Shown here in pieces: positions 1 to 9,496 of a stretch of 64,000 bases of DNA. Numbering within the stretch: the first letter of the stretch is position 1; every line of letters begins with the position of its first letter. Origin of the DNA: Cyanophora paradoxa (taxonomy: Eukaryota > Glaucocystophyceae > Cyanophorales > Cyanophoraceae); contig QPMI01000226.1 of the NCBI GenBank assembly GCA_004431415.1, forward strand, positions 1 through 64,000, given 5' to 3'. The translations under genes were made by a program, and so were the position numbers. The notes beneath the pieces were generated by a model. It had not been told where the DNA came from and did not search any database. It was given only the letters and a program-made list of their open reading frames with translations.

Positions 1-48
1 CTGCGCGCGGACCTTGGCCTGCACGACGCCCGCCGCGTTCAGCACCTT
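1..48 (+). pseudogene. Inverted fragment of the helicase gene at window edge
   Basis: These 48 bases are the exact reverse complement of about 1880-1928, which lies inside helicase copy A. They therefore read in the coding sense on the + strand, while the rest of copy A is coded on the - strand. At base 49 the sequence switches into the C-terminal part of copy A. This is a tail-to-tail junction between two truncated copies. The remainder of the + strand fragment lies outside the window. Confidence 0.75.
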
Positions 49-2526
49 GCTTCTCGATGTCCAGCTTAGCGAGAGACTCGCGGGACTGCCTCCAGGCCAG
101 CACCGTGCTCCACAGATCGACGGGCTCCAGCGCGCCCGCCTCCAGCACGCTCCTGATCTCGCGCAGCCGCTGCTCCTTCTCCTGCTTCGGTCCGCTCGGG
201 TTTTGATCCTCCGTGACTTGCACGTTCATCAGCGCGCAGGTCGACATCAGCCGCAGGCGCGCTGCCACTGCGAGGCGCCGAGTGGGCATGCCGGCGCGGC
301 GGCTCCCGCGGTGGCTAGCCTTCAGGTCCAGGTAGCGCTGCATGTCGTCCGAGCTCTCGTCGTCGTCGCTCTCACGCCAGTGCGCAGCCGCCGCGCCGAC
401 CGCAACCGAGGGCGTCCGGTTCTTGCGCACGGCGACGAGCAGGTGCTCCCGTCGGGCGTGCTGCGTTTGCGCAGCCTTCTGACTCGAAACAGCAGCTGCA
501 CGATGTCGTCCGCCTCCAGCTGCGCGGGCTCCGCCTGGAACACGCCGTAGACCTTGTCAAAGTGCGCGTCCGAAAAGTCCACGCCTGCCCCGAGCGCGGA
601 AGTTGCGATGAGCACGTCGCAGGCCTTGTACGCGCCCTCCTCAGACACATCGATCGACACGATGCGCACTGGGCCCTCGTTCGTGAAGCGCACGCTCTTC
701 TCCTTGGCCTGCCCAACGATGAGCCCGATCGTGAACGGTGCGCCGCTGCCGTCCTCGGGCCCTGCCTCGAGCTGAGTCACGTACTGAGCGCCGCCCAGGC
801 TGAGCTGCTCCAGCGCCTGCTTCGCAATCTTCTCCTGCAGCTCGATCGCCTTGGCCGGCGTCTCCGCGATGATCATGGCCCGCGAGCGCCCAGGTCGGCA
901 CTGCACCATGATGTCCGCCTCGACGTGCGCCGGGCTGTCTGACACGCGCATCTTCCAGTCGCAGGTGCGATGCGAGTTGTACAGGAGCCCCAGGCGCGCC
1001 CCGACCTCCTGCGCCGACTCTGCCAGGTACGCGAGATCGACCGACCGAACGAAGCCGTCCATCGCCACGATGCGCGATGCCTTCATCACGCCGCGCCATA
1101 GGCCCACGCAGCGCGCGTTTCGAGGCACTGACCGCATACCTAGGTGCAGGCCGGTGGGCTCGAGGGTGCCGCTCGAGGTGAGGTGCTTCGTGAGGGAGGA
1201 GAGCTCGTCCAGCACGACCAGTAGCGGCGCCGTCGACCAGCCCTCCCAGTCCTCGAGCACCTTGTGCAGCGAGTCCCATGTGATGACGACGCACCTGCAC
1301 TCCTCATGGCGGAAGCCCCACTTGCCATGCGATCCCTTTGAGCTCTCCGGTGGCTTCTTGATGTCCATGTAAAGCACGGCGTCCTTTGACAACTCCGCAG
1401 CATCAATGCGACGCTTGAGGTCGCGGGAGAAGGCCCGGCGGCAAGTCACGAGGATCACTCGCCAGCCGCCTGCGAGGGCCGGGTCCAGGTACGCATCGAT
1501 CAGCGCCTGCGTCTTCCCGTGTTGAGTCCCGAGCAGATGACGTCGACCTGCGGCTGAGCGGATCTCGGGTTCTGCTCCAGCGCCCCGAATGCGGAGGTAA
1601 GGATCTTGCACGAGAGGTGGCGTTCATCCACTGCATTGACGCAAGCCTCCAGGCCGTCGACTCGAGCGCGATCAGGAGGGAGGGGAGGGCAATGTCGAAG
1701 GCGACAGGCTGCGAGGGATCGGTCACATAGCGGGTCTGTGCCACGCTGCCCGACTCCCCTCCGGTCCCCTCCCCTCGAGCTCGACTTCAATACCGTGCGC
1801 CTGGATGGAGATTCGAGCCGCCGGCGCCCCGGCTGACTCCCGCCAGGACGAGGGTGATGGACCCGTCGGGCTCGACTCCAAGGTGCTGAACGCGGCGGGC
1901 GTCGTGCAGGCCAAGGTCCGCGCGCAGCTCTGCCCCGCCTTCCAGATCTCGTCCCTCACCGCCTTGTTCTTGCGCAGGCGGTCCAGGAGCCGCTCCAAGG
2001 CCGGCAGGCTTGGGCTCGAATCCAGGAGAGCGCCCGGCTCCGGGATGGGCTTAGCGCGGGGCGCCGAGCTTCTGGATGGAGTGGGGAGGAGCTCCGCTCG
2101 CGGCCCGGGCGCCGGCCCCCGCAGAACGTAGCCCCCGTGCCATCCACACCGAGCTCCAGGCCGCTCGAGCTCCCAAAGAACCATGCCATGAGATCGCAAG
2201 CCTCCGGGCTCTGTAGGACGTAGGCAGCCTTGAATCCATTATCCAAGGGGCGAGAGAAAGTGAAGCCTCCGAACTTGGTTGCAAAGGCGCAGGCTGCCGC
2301 GGTGCTCGTCTCATCCTCGGCACCCGAGAAGTGGCTGGGGTGATGCAGGGCGGGTGGAAGACGCAGAAAGCCGTCCCAGGGTCGGGCTGCAGGCCTTCTG
2401 GACTTCGACGAGAGGGAATCGAACGAAAAAGCTGCACTCCTGCTCGCTCAGATCTATCTGCTGTACCCGGCCGGGCATACGGGCCAGGAAGGCGTCGACG
2501 TCGAGAGACACGCGTCCGGTTGCCAT
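49..2526 (-). pseudogene. Herpesvirus origin-binding-protein-like helicase, copy A (frameshifted)
   Basis: This is the only copy with the N-terminal part, whose first ATG is at 2526. The helicase core resembles the Herpes_ori_bp family (UL9-like superfamily 2 helicases). It has a Walker A GLNTGKT (about 1510), a VTCRR motif, LVVLDEL as motif II, an AMDG motif, GAGVDF, and a motif VI-like QLLFRVRRLRK. The N-terminal ~300 codons are in several frames and match no domain I know. One-base losses relative to the other copies hit the Walker A codons (ccc at 1516-1518) and the region near 449-451. Coding stops abruptly at the KLDIEK codons near 49. The family assignment rests on motif order and spacing only. 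The gene looks dead unless the indels are sequencing errors. Confidence 0.68.
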
Positions 2527-3888
2527 GGTCGTCTCTCTATAGCTAGGCTTGGAAATTCTAGATCTACTAGGCTAGTCAACGTCTGTTGGCTAGCTATAGT
2601 CGACGTCTGGACTGCTGTCTCGACCTTCTGAGATATTAATTTAAAGATCTGGGAGGGTCGGGACAGGCTCTGGTCCGTCTGGATCCGGACTGCTCAGCGG
2701 CTGTCTCGACCTTCTGAGATATTAATTTAAAGATCTGGGAGGGTCGGGACAGGCTTTGGTCCGACCTTAAGCGCTCAACTAGACCCGGTTGACACCGTCT
2801 TGATCTCTCCTTCTTGGCGCAGCGGACGATGTGACGCGCAGACCGTCGGCCCGGCGGACGGGGAGGCGCGCGCGTAGAACTTCGGAAGCGCTAGCCCCTT
2901 GCTTGACCGAAGCTTAGAAAGTTTTGAGCGCACGTGAATGCGACACGTGTAGAGAGAAGGCAGAGCGCGCCGGAGCTAGCTTGCGCGGCCGAGCGCTCGA
3001 CCGCCTTTGCTCCTAAGCTCAGAAAGTTTTGGGCTCACGCGGTTGCTCCACGTGTTTCGACTCAAAACACAGTACCCCAACCCGAAAAAAAGCGCCCGGG
3101 CAGCGCATCTCGCAGCGCCCGGGCCCAGCGCTCCTTGCAGCACTTGCCAGAGGCACTAGCTTGCATTCCGCTCAGCCCGGAGAGCCGCCGCCTCGCTCCT
3201 TTCGATTCGGAGGTGCGCCTCACTTCGCAACCTCTTTCTCCGCACCACGGCTAGCTCCGGACCTCAGATTTTGGGCGCTGGAAAGCTCTCTCGACGCCGC
3301 ACTCACGCCGCCACGCGCAGGGTCGCTCGCGCCGGCCGCGGACCTTCGAAAGCTCGATGGCGCCCGAGCCGGAGCACTCCGCCGCATCCCGCAGGTGCCA
3401 GCTCGCTCTCTTGCCGCTCTATCCCTTGCATTTAGCACCTAGAACATGCCCCGCAACCTCGCGCTCGATTCGCCCGCGTCCGCTGACATTTGGTCTCTGA
3501 GCAGGTGCCGAGATTGGCCGCCGCGCCTTCCGCAACTCGAGCCGACGTTCGCGGCGACTTGCGCACGCTTCTAGATCTCGTTCTCAAGCCCGCGCATCGA
3601 TTCGGCGGCTCCGGCTCGCCTCCCCGCGCCTCCAGCCCCGCGCCCCACACCCGTTCTTGTCCTAGCTAAGCCCTCCCTTGTCCGCGGCCAGTCGCGGGCT
3701 ACGCGCATCGCGGATAGCATCAGTGGAGCTACGTTTCAGCGCTGGACGCAGGCCCGCCCGCCCAATCCCTCCCACCTCCCGCTCGCAGCACGCTCACTGG
3801 GCCGCAGGCAGCTTCGCGGGGAGCCGCTGGATTCGAAGCCGCGCACCTTCCCGCCCGTCCCGACGTCGTACGCGCTAACGTCGCCCGC
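2527..3888. other. Non-coding stretch upstream of helicase copy A
   Basis: No convincing gene is seen. The stretch holds two origin-like palindromes (listed separately). It also has an imperfect direct repeat of about 100 bp (near 2905-2955 and 3010-3060) around AAGTTTTG and ACGTG/CACGTG motifs. From 3100 to 3890 it is GC-rich with only short open frames, some of which could be decayed coding sequence leading into the next gene. Confidence 0.5.
2616..2751. repeat. Two origin-like near-palindromes upstream of helicase
   Basis: Units at 2616-2665 and 2702-2751. Each has a left arm TGTCTCGACC, an A+T-rich centre ATATTAATTTAAAGAT and a right arm GGGAGGGTCGGGACA. They are the same motif as the arrays at 8.5 and 12.2 kb. 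They lie 90-225 bp upstream of the helicase start codon, so one motif type flanks the helicase gene on both sides. Confidence 0.85.
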
Positions 3889-3900
3889 GCCGCAGGTGGC

Positions 3901-5046
3901 CGCCAGGCCTCCTGCATCCAGGCCTTCGAGCCGGCGTGGCTGCGGGCGCAGCGCCTCGGCTTCTGGCAGGAGACGGCCTCCTGTCCCCTCACCCGCTTCA
4001 TCATCGCCCACTGCGCCGTCGACCCCACCACCTACGTCGCCGCCCCGAACACGGAGGGCTACATGACGAGCGTCGCGGGCATCGTCGAGTACATCGCGCG
4101 CACGGAGGGCCCCGACACCTCCGCCGCCGTCGGCGCCGACATCGAGAACGGCCGGCTGGACGAGACCCTCGCCGGCTTCGGCTCCTGGTGCCGCCCCTAC
4201 TCCTACAAGCTCGGCGGCGTCTGGCAGACCTACATCCGCGGCATCGTCCCCAAGGCCCCGCTCTCCCTCGGCGAGAGCCAGCCGGCGCTGGAGGCGATCG
4301 CGATCCCCGTCGCCCAGTTCAAGGACCCGGCGCCCGACGTCGGGCCCTTCCTCGTCAAGCCCCACACCAAGGGCAAGGGCAAGCGCACCCGCAACTCGGC
4401 GCCGGCCTTCCTCCCGCCCCAGCCCCCGCCACGGCCCCCAGCAGCGCCCCGGCCAGCAGCGCATCGACGAGATGCTGCCGCGCCAGGTCCGGCCCCGCGT
4501 ACCCCCGCCTTCCCTCCGTACCCCCCTCCCCCGCCCCCCTCCTGATCCAAGGGCAGGGTACCCCGACGAACGGCGGCGCGGGCCCGAGCGGCTACGGGAG
4601 CTCGGCCTCCTCCGCGAGCGCCGACGGCCCCAGCCCCCTCCCCGGCCCCGGCGCCGTCCTCACCGCGATCCAGGGCTTCGGGGCCAGCAGGAGGCCGAGC
4701 GGCGGGCGCTGGCGGCGCGCCAGGCGCGCGAGGCGGAGGAGCGGCGCCAGGCCCTCTGGGCCCAGCGCCTGCAGGCCACCATCGCCTTCCGCGCCGAGCT
4801 GGACTCCGGCTTCCGCGCCGGCCAGATCGCCGGGGCGGAGGCCTCGGAGCGCTGGCGGGCGTTCGAGGCGGAGTCGGCGGGGCTGGCGAAGGCCTCGGCT
4901 ACAGCTACCGGCGCGTGCCCGTGCTCAAGGACTACGCGTCGGCCGCGGCGCGGGAGGCCTCGCGGGCGGAGATCGACGCGGCGGAGGAGCAGGCGGCGCG
5001 CGAGGAGGCCGAGGACAACGCGCGCTTCCGGCACCTGCACCACTGA
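3901..5046 (+). CDS. Virus-like element protein 1, Pro-rich linker and coiled coil (frameshifted)
   Basis: No family is recognised. The N-terminal part is open from about 3901 (in-frame ATG at 4063) and is a compact Cys/Trp/Tyr-containing domain ending in KPHTKGKGKR. A proline-rich linker follows (about 4390-4690). Then comes an Ala/Glu/Arg-rich coiled-coil segment, with KDYASAAAREAS-type heptads at the C-terminus and a stop at 5046. The parts lie in three frames, switching near 4480 and 4890, so the gene is broken, misread or spliced. It heads a compact run of four + strand genes separated by short A+T-richer gaps, which is unlike the intron-rich host genes. The true start is uncertain. Confidence 0.5.
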
Positions 5047-5094
5047 GGCCCCGAGGCGGTATTTTTCTCAACCCTCCCTCAATTCGGTCCCGCG

Positions 5095-5283
5095 ATGGCC
5101 TTCGAAGCTTATCCTGCCCACTACTCGCTAGGAGCGCTGGCCGCGACCCTCACCTGGCTCCTCGGCGGCACCCCACGGCCTCGGCGGTCATAGGCGTGGG
5201 CTTCGGCTACGCCGCCAAGTCCCTCTACGCCCCGGCGGCGCCTCGCAGGCGGCGGCCGGCATGCGCCCCGCCGGGCGCTAACT
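5095..5283 (+). CDS. Small hydrophobic protein of the element (one frameshift)
   Basis: The ATG at 5095 begins a short protein with a hydrophobic segment (YSLGALAATLTWLLGG). A +1 shift near 5170 leads into a second Gly/Ala/Val-rich hydrophobic stretch (ASAVIGVGFGYAAKSLY) and then a basic tail. It looks like a two-helix membrane protein of about 60 residues. It sits 48 bp after gene 1 and is followed by an A+T-rich gap that probably holds the promoter of the next gene. No homolog is recognised. Confidence 0.4.
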
Positions 5284-5375
5284 TTTCAAAGTTCATTCTC
5301 CCCTCCCCTTTTCCGAGTTCCGAGTCCGTTGGCGTTCCCTTTTAAATTTTCTTCATTCTCGTTACACGTTCGAAG

Positions 5376-5854
5376 ATGTCGAGCGCGGTAGAGAAGCTGC
5401 TGTGCACCGTGTTCAAATCGGATTCGCGATGCAGCAAGATCGGCGAGGCGGCGAGGGCTAAGGGCGGGGCGGCGGCGGAGGGGCCCAGGGTGAAGGCGGC
5501 GGATCCCGCGCCGCCGTCGCTGAAAACGATCAAGGGGGCGGGCAAGGGCAGGAGCGTGGGGGCGCTGCCCTCGTGGCGATCGCGCCGGGGCAGAGGGAGG
5601 CGGCGCACGCGGCGACGGCGGCGCTGGCCGCGCGGCGCCAGGCGGAGGCCTACCCGTGCCTGGGCCGGGGGCTGCACCCGCCGGCCGACCGCCCCTACGC
5701 CGTGAGCGCCTACTTCGACGAGGCCAACCGGCTGAGCTGCCAGGAGCTGTGCGACAACCGCATGCGGCGCGCCGTGGACGGGCACCTGCCGCTGCTGGTG
5801 GCGCTGGGCGGCTCGCTCCTGATGGTCTGGTACCTGCGCGGCCTGGTCATTTAG
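5376..5854 (+). CDS. Element protein 3 with C-terminal membrane anchor (one frameshift)
   Basis: The ATG at 5376 follows an A+T-rich leader (TTTTAAATTTTC at 5339-5350). The first ~63 residues are basic and Lys/Ala-rich. A one-base shift in the G run near 5560 joins them to the second part, which has a Cys/Tyr-containing domain (motif RLSCQELCDNRM). It ends in a hydrophobic helix, LPLLVALGGSLLMVWYLRGL, and a stop at 5854. The expected product is about 158 residues, anchored at its C-terminus. No family is recognised; a virion membrane protein would fit the setting but is inference. Confidence 0.5.
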
Positions 5855-5880
5855 ATAGTTTTTCGAAGTCTAGGTCAAAG

Positions 5881-6294
5881 ATGGGCTGGGTGGACGCCGT
5901 GCTGACCAAGGTCTTCGGACCGAAGAGCGCGCAGCCGCCGCCGAGCTTCAACCTGGCCGCGGCGATCAGCACGACGATCGAGCGCAAGAACAACGAGCTC
6001 ATCCTAAAGAACGACGGCAAGCTTCCCTGGGCCGACGTGGCCGCGGGCGCACTCGGCAGCACGCTGACGGGAATCGATCGGACGGGCGCCGCGGGCGTGA
6101 AGGTCGGGCAGGCGGTTGCGGCCGTGCCGGAGCTTGCGATGAAGGGCTGGCACTACGCCAAGATCGCCGCCGGCGTCGCCGCGGTGCTCCTTGCGATCTG
6201 GCTCGCGTGGCAAGCGCCGCCGTCGACGAGCTCTCCTCCCTCACGAAGCACCTCACCTCGAGCGGCACCCTCGAGCCCACCGGCCTGCACCTAG
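5881..6294 (+). CDS. Element protein 4 with membrane helix, fused at its 3' end to helicase debris
   Basis: The ATG at 5881 comes 26 bp after the previous stop. The reading frame codes about 115 native residues: a polar N-terminal half, a Gly/Ala-rich segment, and the hydrophobic helix IAAGVAAVLLAIWLAW. At 6224/6225 the sequence changes into helicase copy B read out of frame. The last ~23 codons before the stop at 6294 are therefore foreign, and the original C-terminus is lost. The leader TTTTTCGAAGTCTAGG resembles the leader of gene 3 (ACGTTCGAAG), suggesting a shared late-type promoter or initiator motif. Confidence 0.5.
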   Translation: MGWVDAVLTKVFGPKSAQPPPSFNLAAAISTTIERKNNELILKNDGKLPWADVAAGALGSTLTGIDRTGAAGVKVGQAVAAVPELAMKGWHYAKIAAGVAAVLLAIWLAWQAPPSTSSPPSRSTSPRAAPSSPPACT

Positions 6295-8015
6295 GTATGC
6301 GGTCAGTGCCTCGAAACGCGCGCTGCGTGGGCCTATGGCGCGGCGTGATGAAGGCATCGCGCATCGTGGCGATGGACGGCTTCGTTCGGTCGGTCGATCT
6401 CGCGTACCTGGCAGAGTCGGCGCAGGAGGTCGGGGCGCGCCTGGGGCTCCTGTACAACTCGCATCGCACCTGCGACTGGAAGATGCGCGTGTCAGACAGC
6501 CCGGCGCACGTCGAGGCGGACATCATGGTGCAGTGCCGACCTGGGCGCTCGCGGGCCATGATCATCGCGGAGACGCCGGCCAAGGCGATCGAGCTGCAGG
6601 AGAAGATTGCGAAGCAGGCGCTGGAGCAGCTCAGCCTGGGCGGCGCTCAGTACGTGACTCAGCTCGAGGCAGGGCCCGAGGACGGCAGCGGCGCACCGTT
6701 CACGATCGGGCTCATCGTTGGCAGGCCAAGGAGAAGAGCGTGCGCTTCACGAACGACGGCCCAGTGCGCATCGTGTCGATCGATGTGTCTGAGGAGGGCG
6801 CGTACAAGGCCTGCGACGTGCTCATCGCAACTTCCGCGCTCGGGGCAGGCGTGGACTTTTCGGACGCGCACTTTGACAAGGTCTACGGCGTGTTCCAGGC
6901 GGAGCCCGCGCAGCTGGAGGCGGACGACATCGTGCAGCTGCTGTTTCGAGTCAGAAGGCTGCGCAAACGCAGCACGCCCGACGGGGAGCACCTGCTCGTC
7001 GCCGTGCGCAAGAACCGGACGCCCTCGGTTGCGGTCGGCGCGGCGGCTGCGCACTGGCGTGAGAGCGACGACGACGAGAGCTCGGACGACATGCAGCGCT
7101 ACCTGGACCTGAAGGCTAGCCACCGCGGGAGCCGCCGCGCCGGCATGCCCACTCGGCGCCTCGCAGTGGCAGCGCGCCTGCGGCTGATGTCGACCTGCGC
7201 GCTGATGAACGTGCAAGTCACGGAGGATCAAAACCCGAGCGGACCGAAGCAGGAGAAGGAGCAGCGGCTGCGCGAGATCAGGAGCGTGCTGGAGGCGGGC
7301 GCGCTGGAGCCCGTCGATCTGTGGAGCACGGTGCTGGCCTGGAGGCAGTCCCGCGAGTCTCTCGCTAAGCTGGACATCGAGAAGGTTGCTTCGCTTGCTC
7401 GCACGTCGATCGCCGCGTTCCTGGCCAAGGATCCGAGCGAGCTGACCGAAGGAGACGTCGCCTGGATGTGGGATTCGTTCTACTCCATCCCGCTCACTGC
7501 CGTGGTCACGCTGGTGCTGAAGCATGGCGCGGACGTTGCCGAGATCGTGCCTACTGCTGAGCGCCTCAAGGTATCGAAGGTCGTCGCGCTGTTCAAGAAA
7601 CTCTTCGGCTGGCGGGGTATGGAAAGCTCGCGGGGCGTGCTCTGTGGTCGGACGAAGCCTACGCGGCCCTGGCGTCGCCGGAGGGTCGGGAGGCGTACGC
7701 GGCTCTGCAGAGTCTGGACGAGCGCGCGCCCCGCTTCGATGCAGCGGACGGTGAGAAGAAGCGGCTCTCGCAGCAGTCTTGGCAAGTCATCAAGTACCTG
7801 CTGGAGAAGTACCTCGGAGTGAGACGCGCTTTCTCCGACGCGGACGGAGGGCAAATGGGCAGCCGAAAGCGACGCTACATCACGTGGAGGAAGACATGCT
7901 CGACGACGCAGTAGAGCGCCAGGCTAAGCAGGCAAGGGCAGGCATGGCGCCAAGCTTCCCAGAGGTTTACAACGTTTTCTCCGACTGCTATGCTCTCATT
8001 CACAGGCGCGTGTGA
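6225..8015 (+). pseudogene. Origin-binding-like helicase, copy B (5'-truncated, frameshifted)
   Basis: Copy B begins inside the helicase at the motif II codons (DEL), so Walker A and the N-terminus are missing. It runs to the natural C-terminus at 8015 (DCYALIHRRV). The C-terminal ~370 residues after motif VI are Lys/Glu-rich with no known domain. Private one-base changes lie in G runs at 6720-6721, 7632-7635 and 7886-7887. A further break near 7613 is shared with copy C. Residues around the RTCDWKMRVSD motif match copy A, not C. It cannot make an active helicase. Confidence 0.72.
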
Positions 8016-8461
8016 TTGTCGGATGTCACAGTGTGGACTTCGCGAACGGGATGCGCGTGCCAGTGTGTAAATACGAACGTGCGAATTCAAGTGACGTCAT
8101 GCATATGATCAATGAATGTCTCGACTTTTTGAGATATTAATTTAAAGATCTGGGAGGGTCGGGACATTGCGAGGGCGGACGAGAGTGAGGGCATGCACTC
8201 TCTATGTGTCCCGACCTTTTCTGAACAACTCATGATTGCCGTATCATCGATCTGCATTTACTCACTTCGTTCTCTGTCGCTTGCACATGCGCGGTGTGGG
8301 ATTACTAATTAGATCTAGTCTCCCTAGCCCTCTGCGGCCGCCTTCCTGCCCCCCTGCAAAGAGCAGCTCAACCAAATCCTGTGGGGTCTGATTCATTGCA
8401 GACTCGCCTTCCCCGCCTGGGCCTGAGCTACACCAAGCTACGGTGAGTCCGACCAAGAGAC
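8016..8461. other. Helicase 3' flank, non-coding
   Basis: This stretch has no gene. It contains one origin-like palindrome (8116-8167) and a half-site GTGTCCCGACC near 8207. It is followed by about 250 bp that are almost identical to 11,880-12,125 in the second duplicate. Confidence 0.7.
8116..8167. repeat. Origin-like near-palindrome (single)
   Basis: The arms are ATGTCTCGACTTTTTGAGAT and ATCTGGGAGGGTCGGGACAT around the A+T core ATTAATTTAAAG. The unit lies about 100 bp after the helicase stop. Its left arm is more degenerate than in the arrays. Confidence 0.8.
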
Positions 8462-8873
8462 GTGTCCGGACCCTCCCTACTTTCTTTATAGATTATTGGA
8501 AAGGTCCGGACACTAGAGGAGGGAGGGCGTACATAAGTAGTCTGACCAAGAGACGTGTCCCGACCCTCCCAGATCTTTAAATTAATATCTGAGAGGGTCC
8601 GGACACTAGAGGAGGGCGTACATAAGTAGTCTGACCAAGAGACGTGTCCCGACCCTCCCAGATCTTTAAATTAATATCTGAGAGGGTCGAGACACTAGAG
8701 GAGGGCGTACATAAGTAGTCTGACCAAGAGACGTGTCCCGACCCTCCCAGATCTTTAAATTAATATCTGAGAGGGTCGAGACACTAGAGGAGGGCGTACA
8801 TAAGTAGTCTGACCAAGAGACGTGTCCCGACCCTCCCAGATCTTTAAATTAATATCTGAGAGGGTCGGGACAC
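8462..8873. repeat. Array of five origin-like near-palindromes, 89-bp period
   Basis: Units start at 8462, 8555, 8644, 8733 and 8822. Each is 52 bp: a left arm GTGTCCCGACCCTCCCAGAT, a core CTTTAAATTAAT, and a right arm that is the inverted left arm with about two mismatches. A 37-bp link CTAGAGGAGGGCGTACATAA... joins the units. The first unit is diverged (core TTTCTTTATAGATTATT). The last unit ends exactly at the stop codon of the YqaJ-like gene. It looks like a replication origin or protein-binding array; that function is inference. Confidence 0.85.
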
Positions 8874-9496
8874 TAGAGGAGGGCGTACGACTTAAACTCG
8901 CGCAGCGCCGCCTGCTCCTCGCTGAGGTTCTCTGACTTCATTCGATCGCTGTAGGGCTCGGGCGGCGTACCCTCCTTGACGTGCATCCAAAACAGCTGTA
9001 AGCACCTCCTCATGAGCTTGATGTACCTCTCGTCCCGTCTGACGTACCACGTCTGCACGCGCAGAGGCGTGAAACAGAAAAGTTCGGCCCAGTCGCGGCC
9101 CGTTATGTCCAACAGGCCCTGAAGTTGTGGCATGTAATAGGTAGGAACGCTATCGTAAAGTTCGCCCTTGTAAGGGCATTTCACCTCTAAAATCCTATCA
9201 TTTCCTATCAGTCCGTCGGGGCTCCCGGCGAGGAACGGCATTTCTTTGTGTTCGTGCAGTCCAGTGTGTTGAATGTCCACGTTATCGTTCAGTGCCTTGT
9301 AGATAGAGACCGCGAGGGGCTCGTAGTCGTGCCCGTAGGTTAGGGCAGGGTTGTCAAAGTTGTTTTCCTCCGCTATCCCGCTTAGCTCCGCCCACAGGCG
9401 GGCCCTGGATTTCCAGGGGTTTATGCCGCACGCAGCCGCAAAATTAGATGCAGTTAGTTTTTCACGGCGCGCCGCGTGCCACGCTGCGCTCCCCTG
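8873..9496 (-). CDS. YqaJ-type exonuclease, copy 1 (lacks first ~10 codons)
   Basis: The frame is open from the upstream junction at 9496 to the stop at 8873. Only the initiating codons seen in copy 2 are missing. The lambda-exonuclease/YqaJ fold motifs are present: GSAAWHAARREKL, then SPDG, then EVKCPY with the catalytic D...ExK residues. The 5' end abuts helicase copy C head to head, so the start codon and promoter were lost in the rearrangement. It differs from copy 2 by scattered changes in its 3' half, many of them silent, while the 5' half is nearly identical. Confidence 0.8.
   Translation of the reverse strand, partial: QGSAAWHAARREKLTASNFAAACGINPWKSRARLWAELSGIAEENNFDNPALTYGHDYEPLAVSIYKALNDNVDIQHTGLHEHKEMPFLAGSPDGLIGNDRILEVKCPYKGELYDSVPTYYMPQLQGLLDITGRDWAELFCFTPLRVQTWYVRRDERYIKLMRRCLQLFWMHVKEGTPPEPYSDRMKSENLSEEQAALREFKSYALL

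Noticed and set aside
322-1611. Helicase copy A as a working 429-residue protein
   Set aside because: The open frame starts with shifted codons before the Walker A motif, and a second shift destroys the C-terminal part. Comparison with copies B and C shows it is a broken gene.
5881-5900. N-myristoylation signal at the start of element protein 4 (MGWVDAVL)
   Set aside because: Trp after Gly2 is disfavoured in the usual consensus, so there is no sound support.
8462-8873. CRISPR-like array
   Set aside because: The links between palindromes are identical, not unique spacers, and no cas-like gene exists. It is a simple 89-bp tandem repeat.
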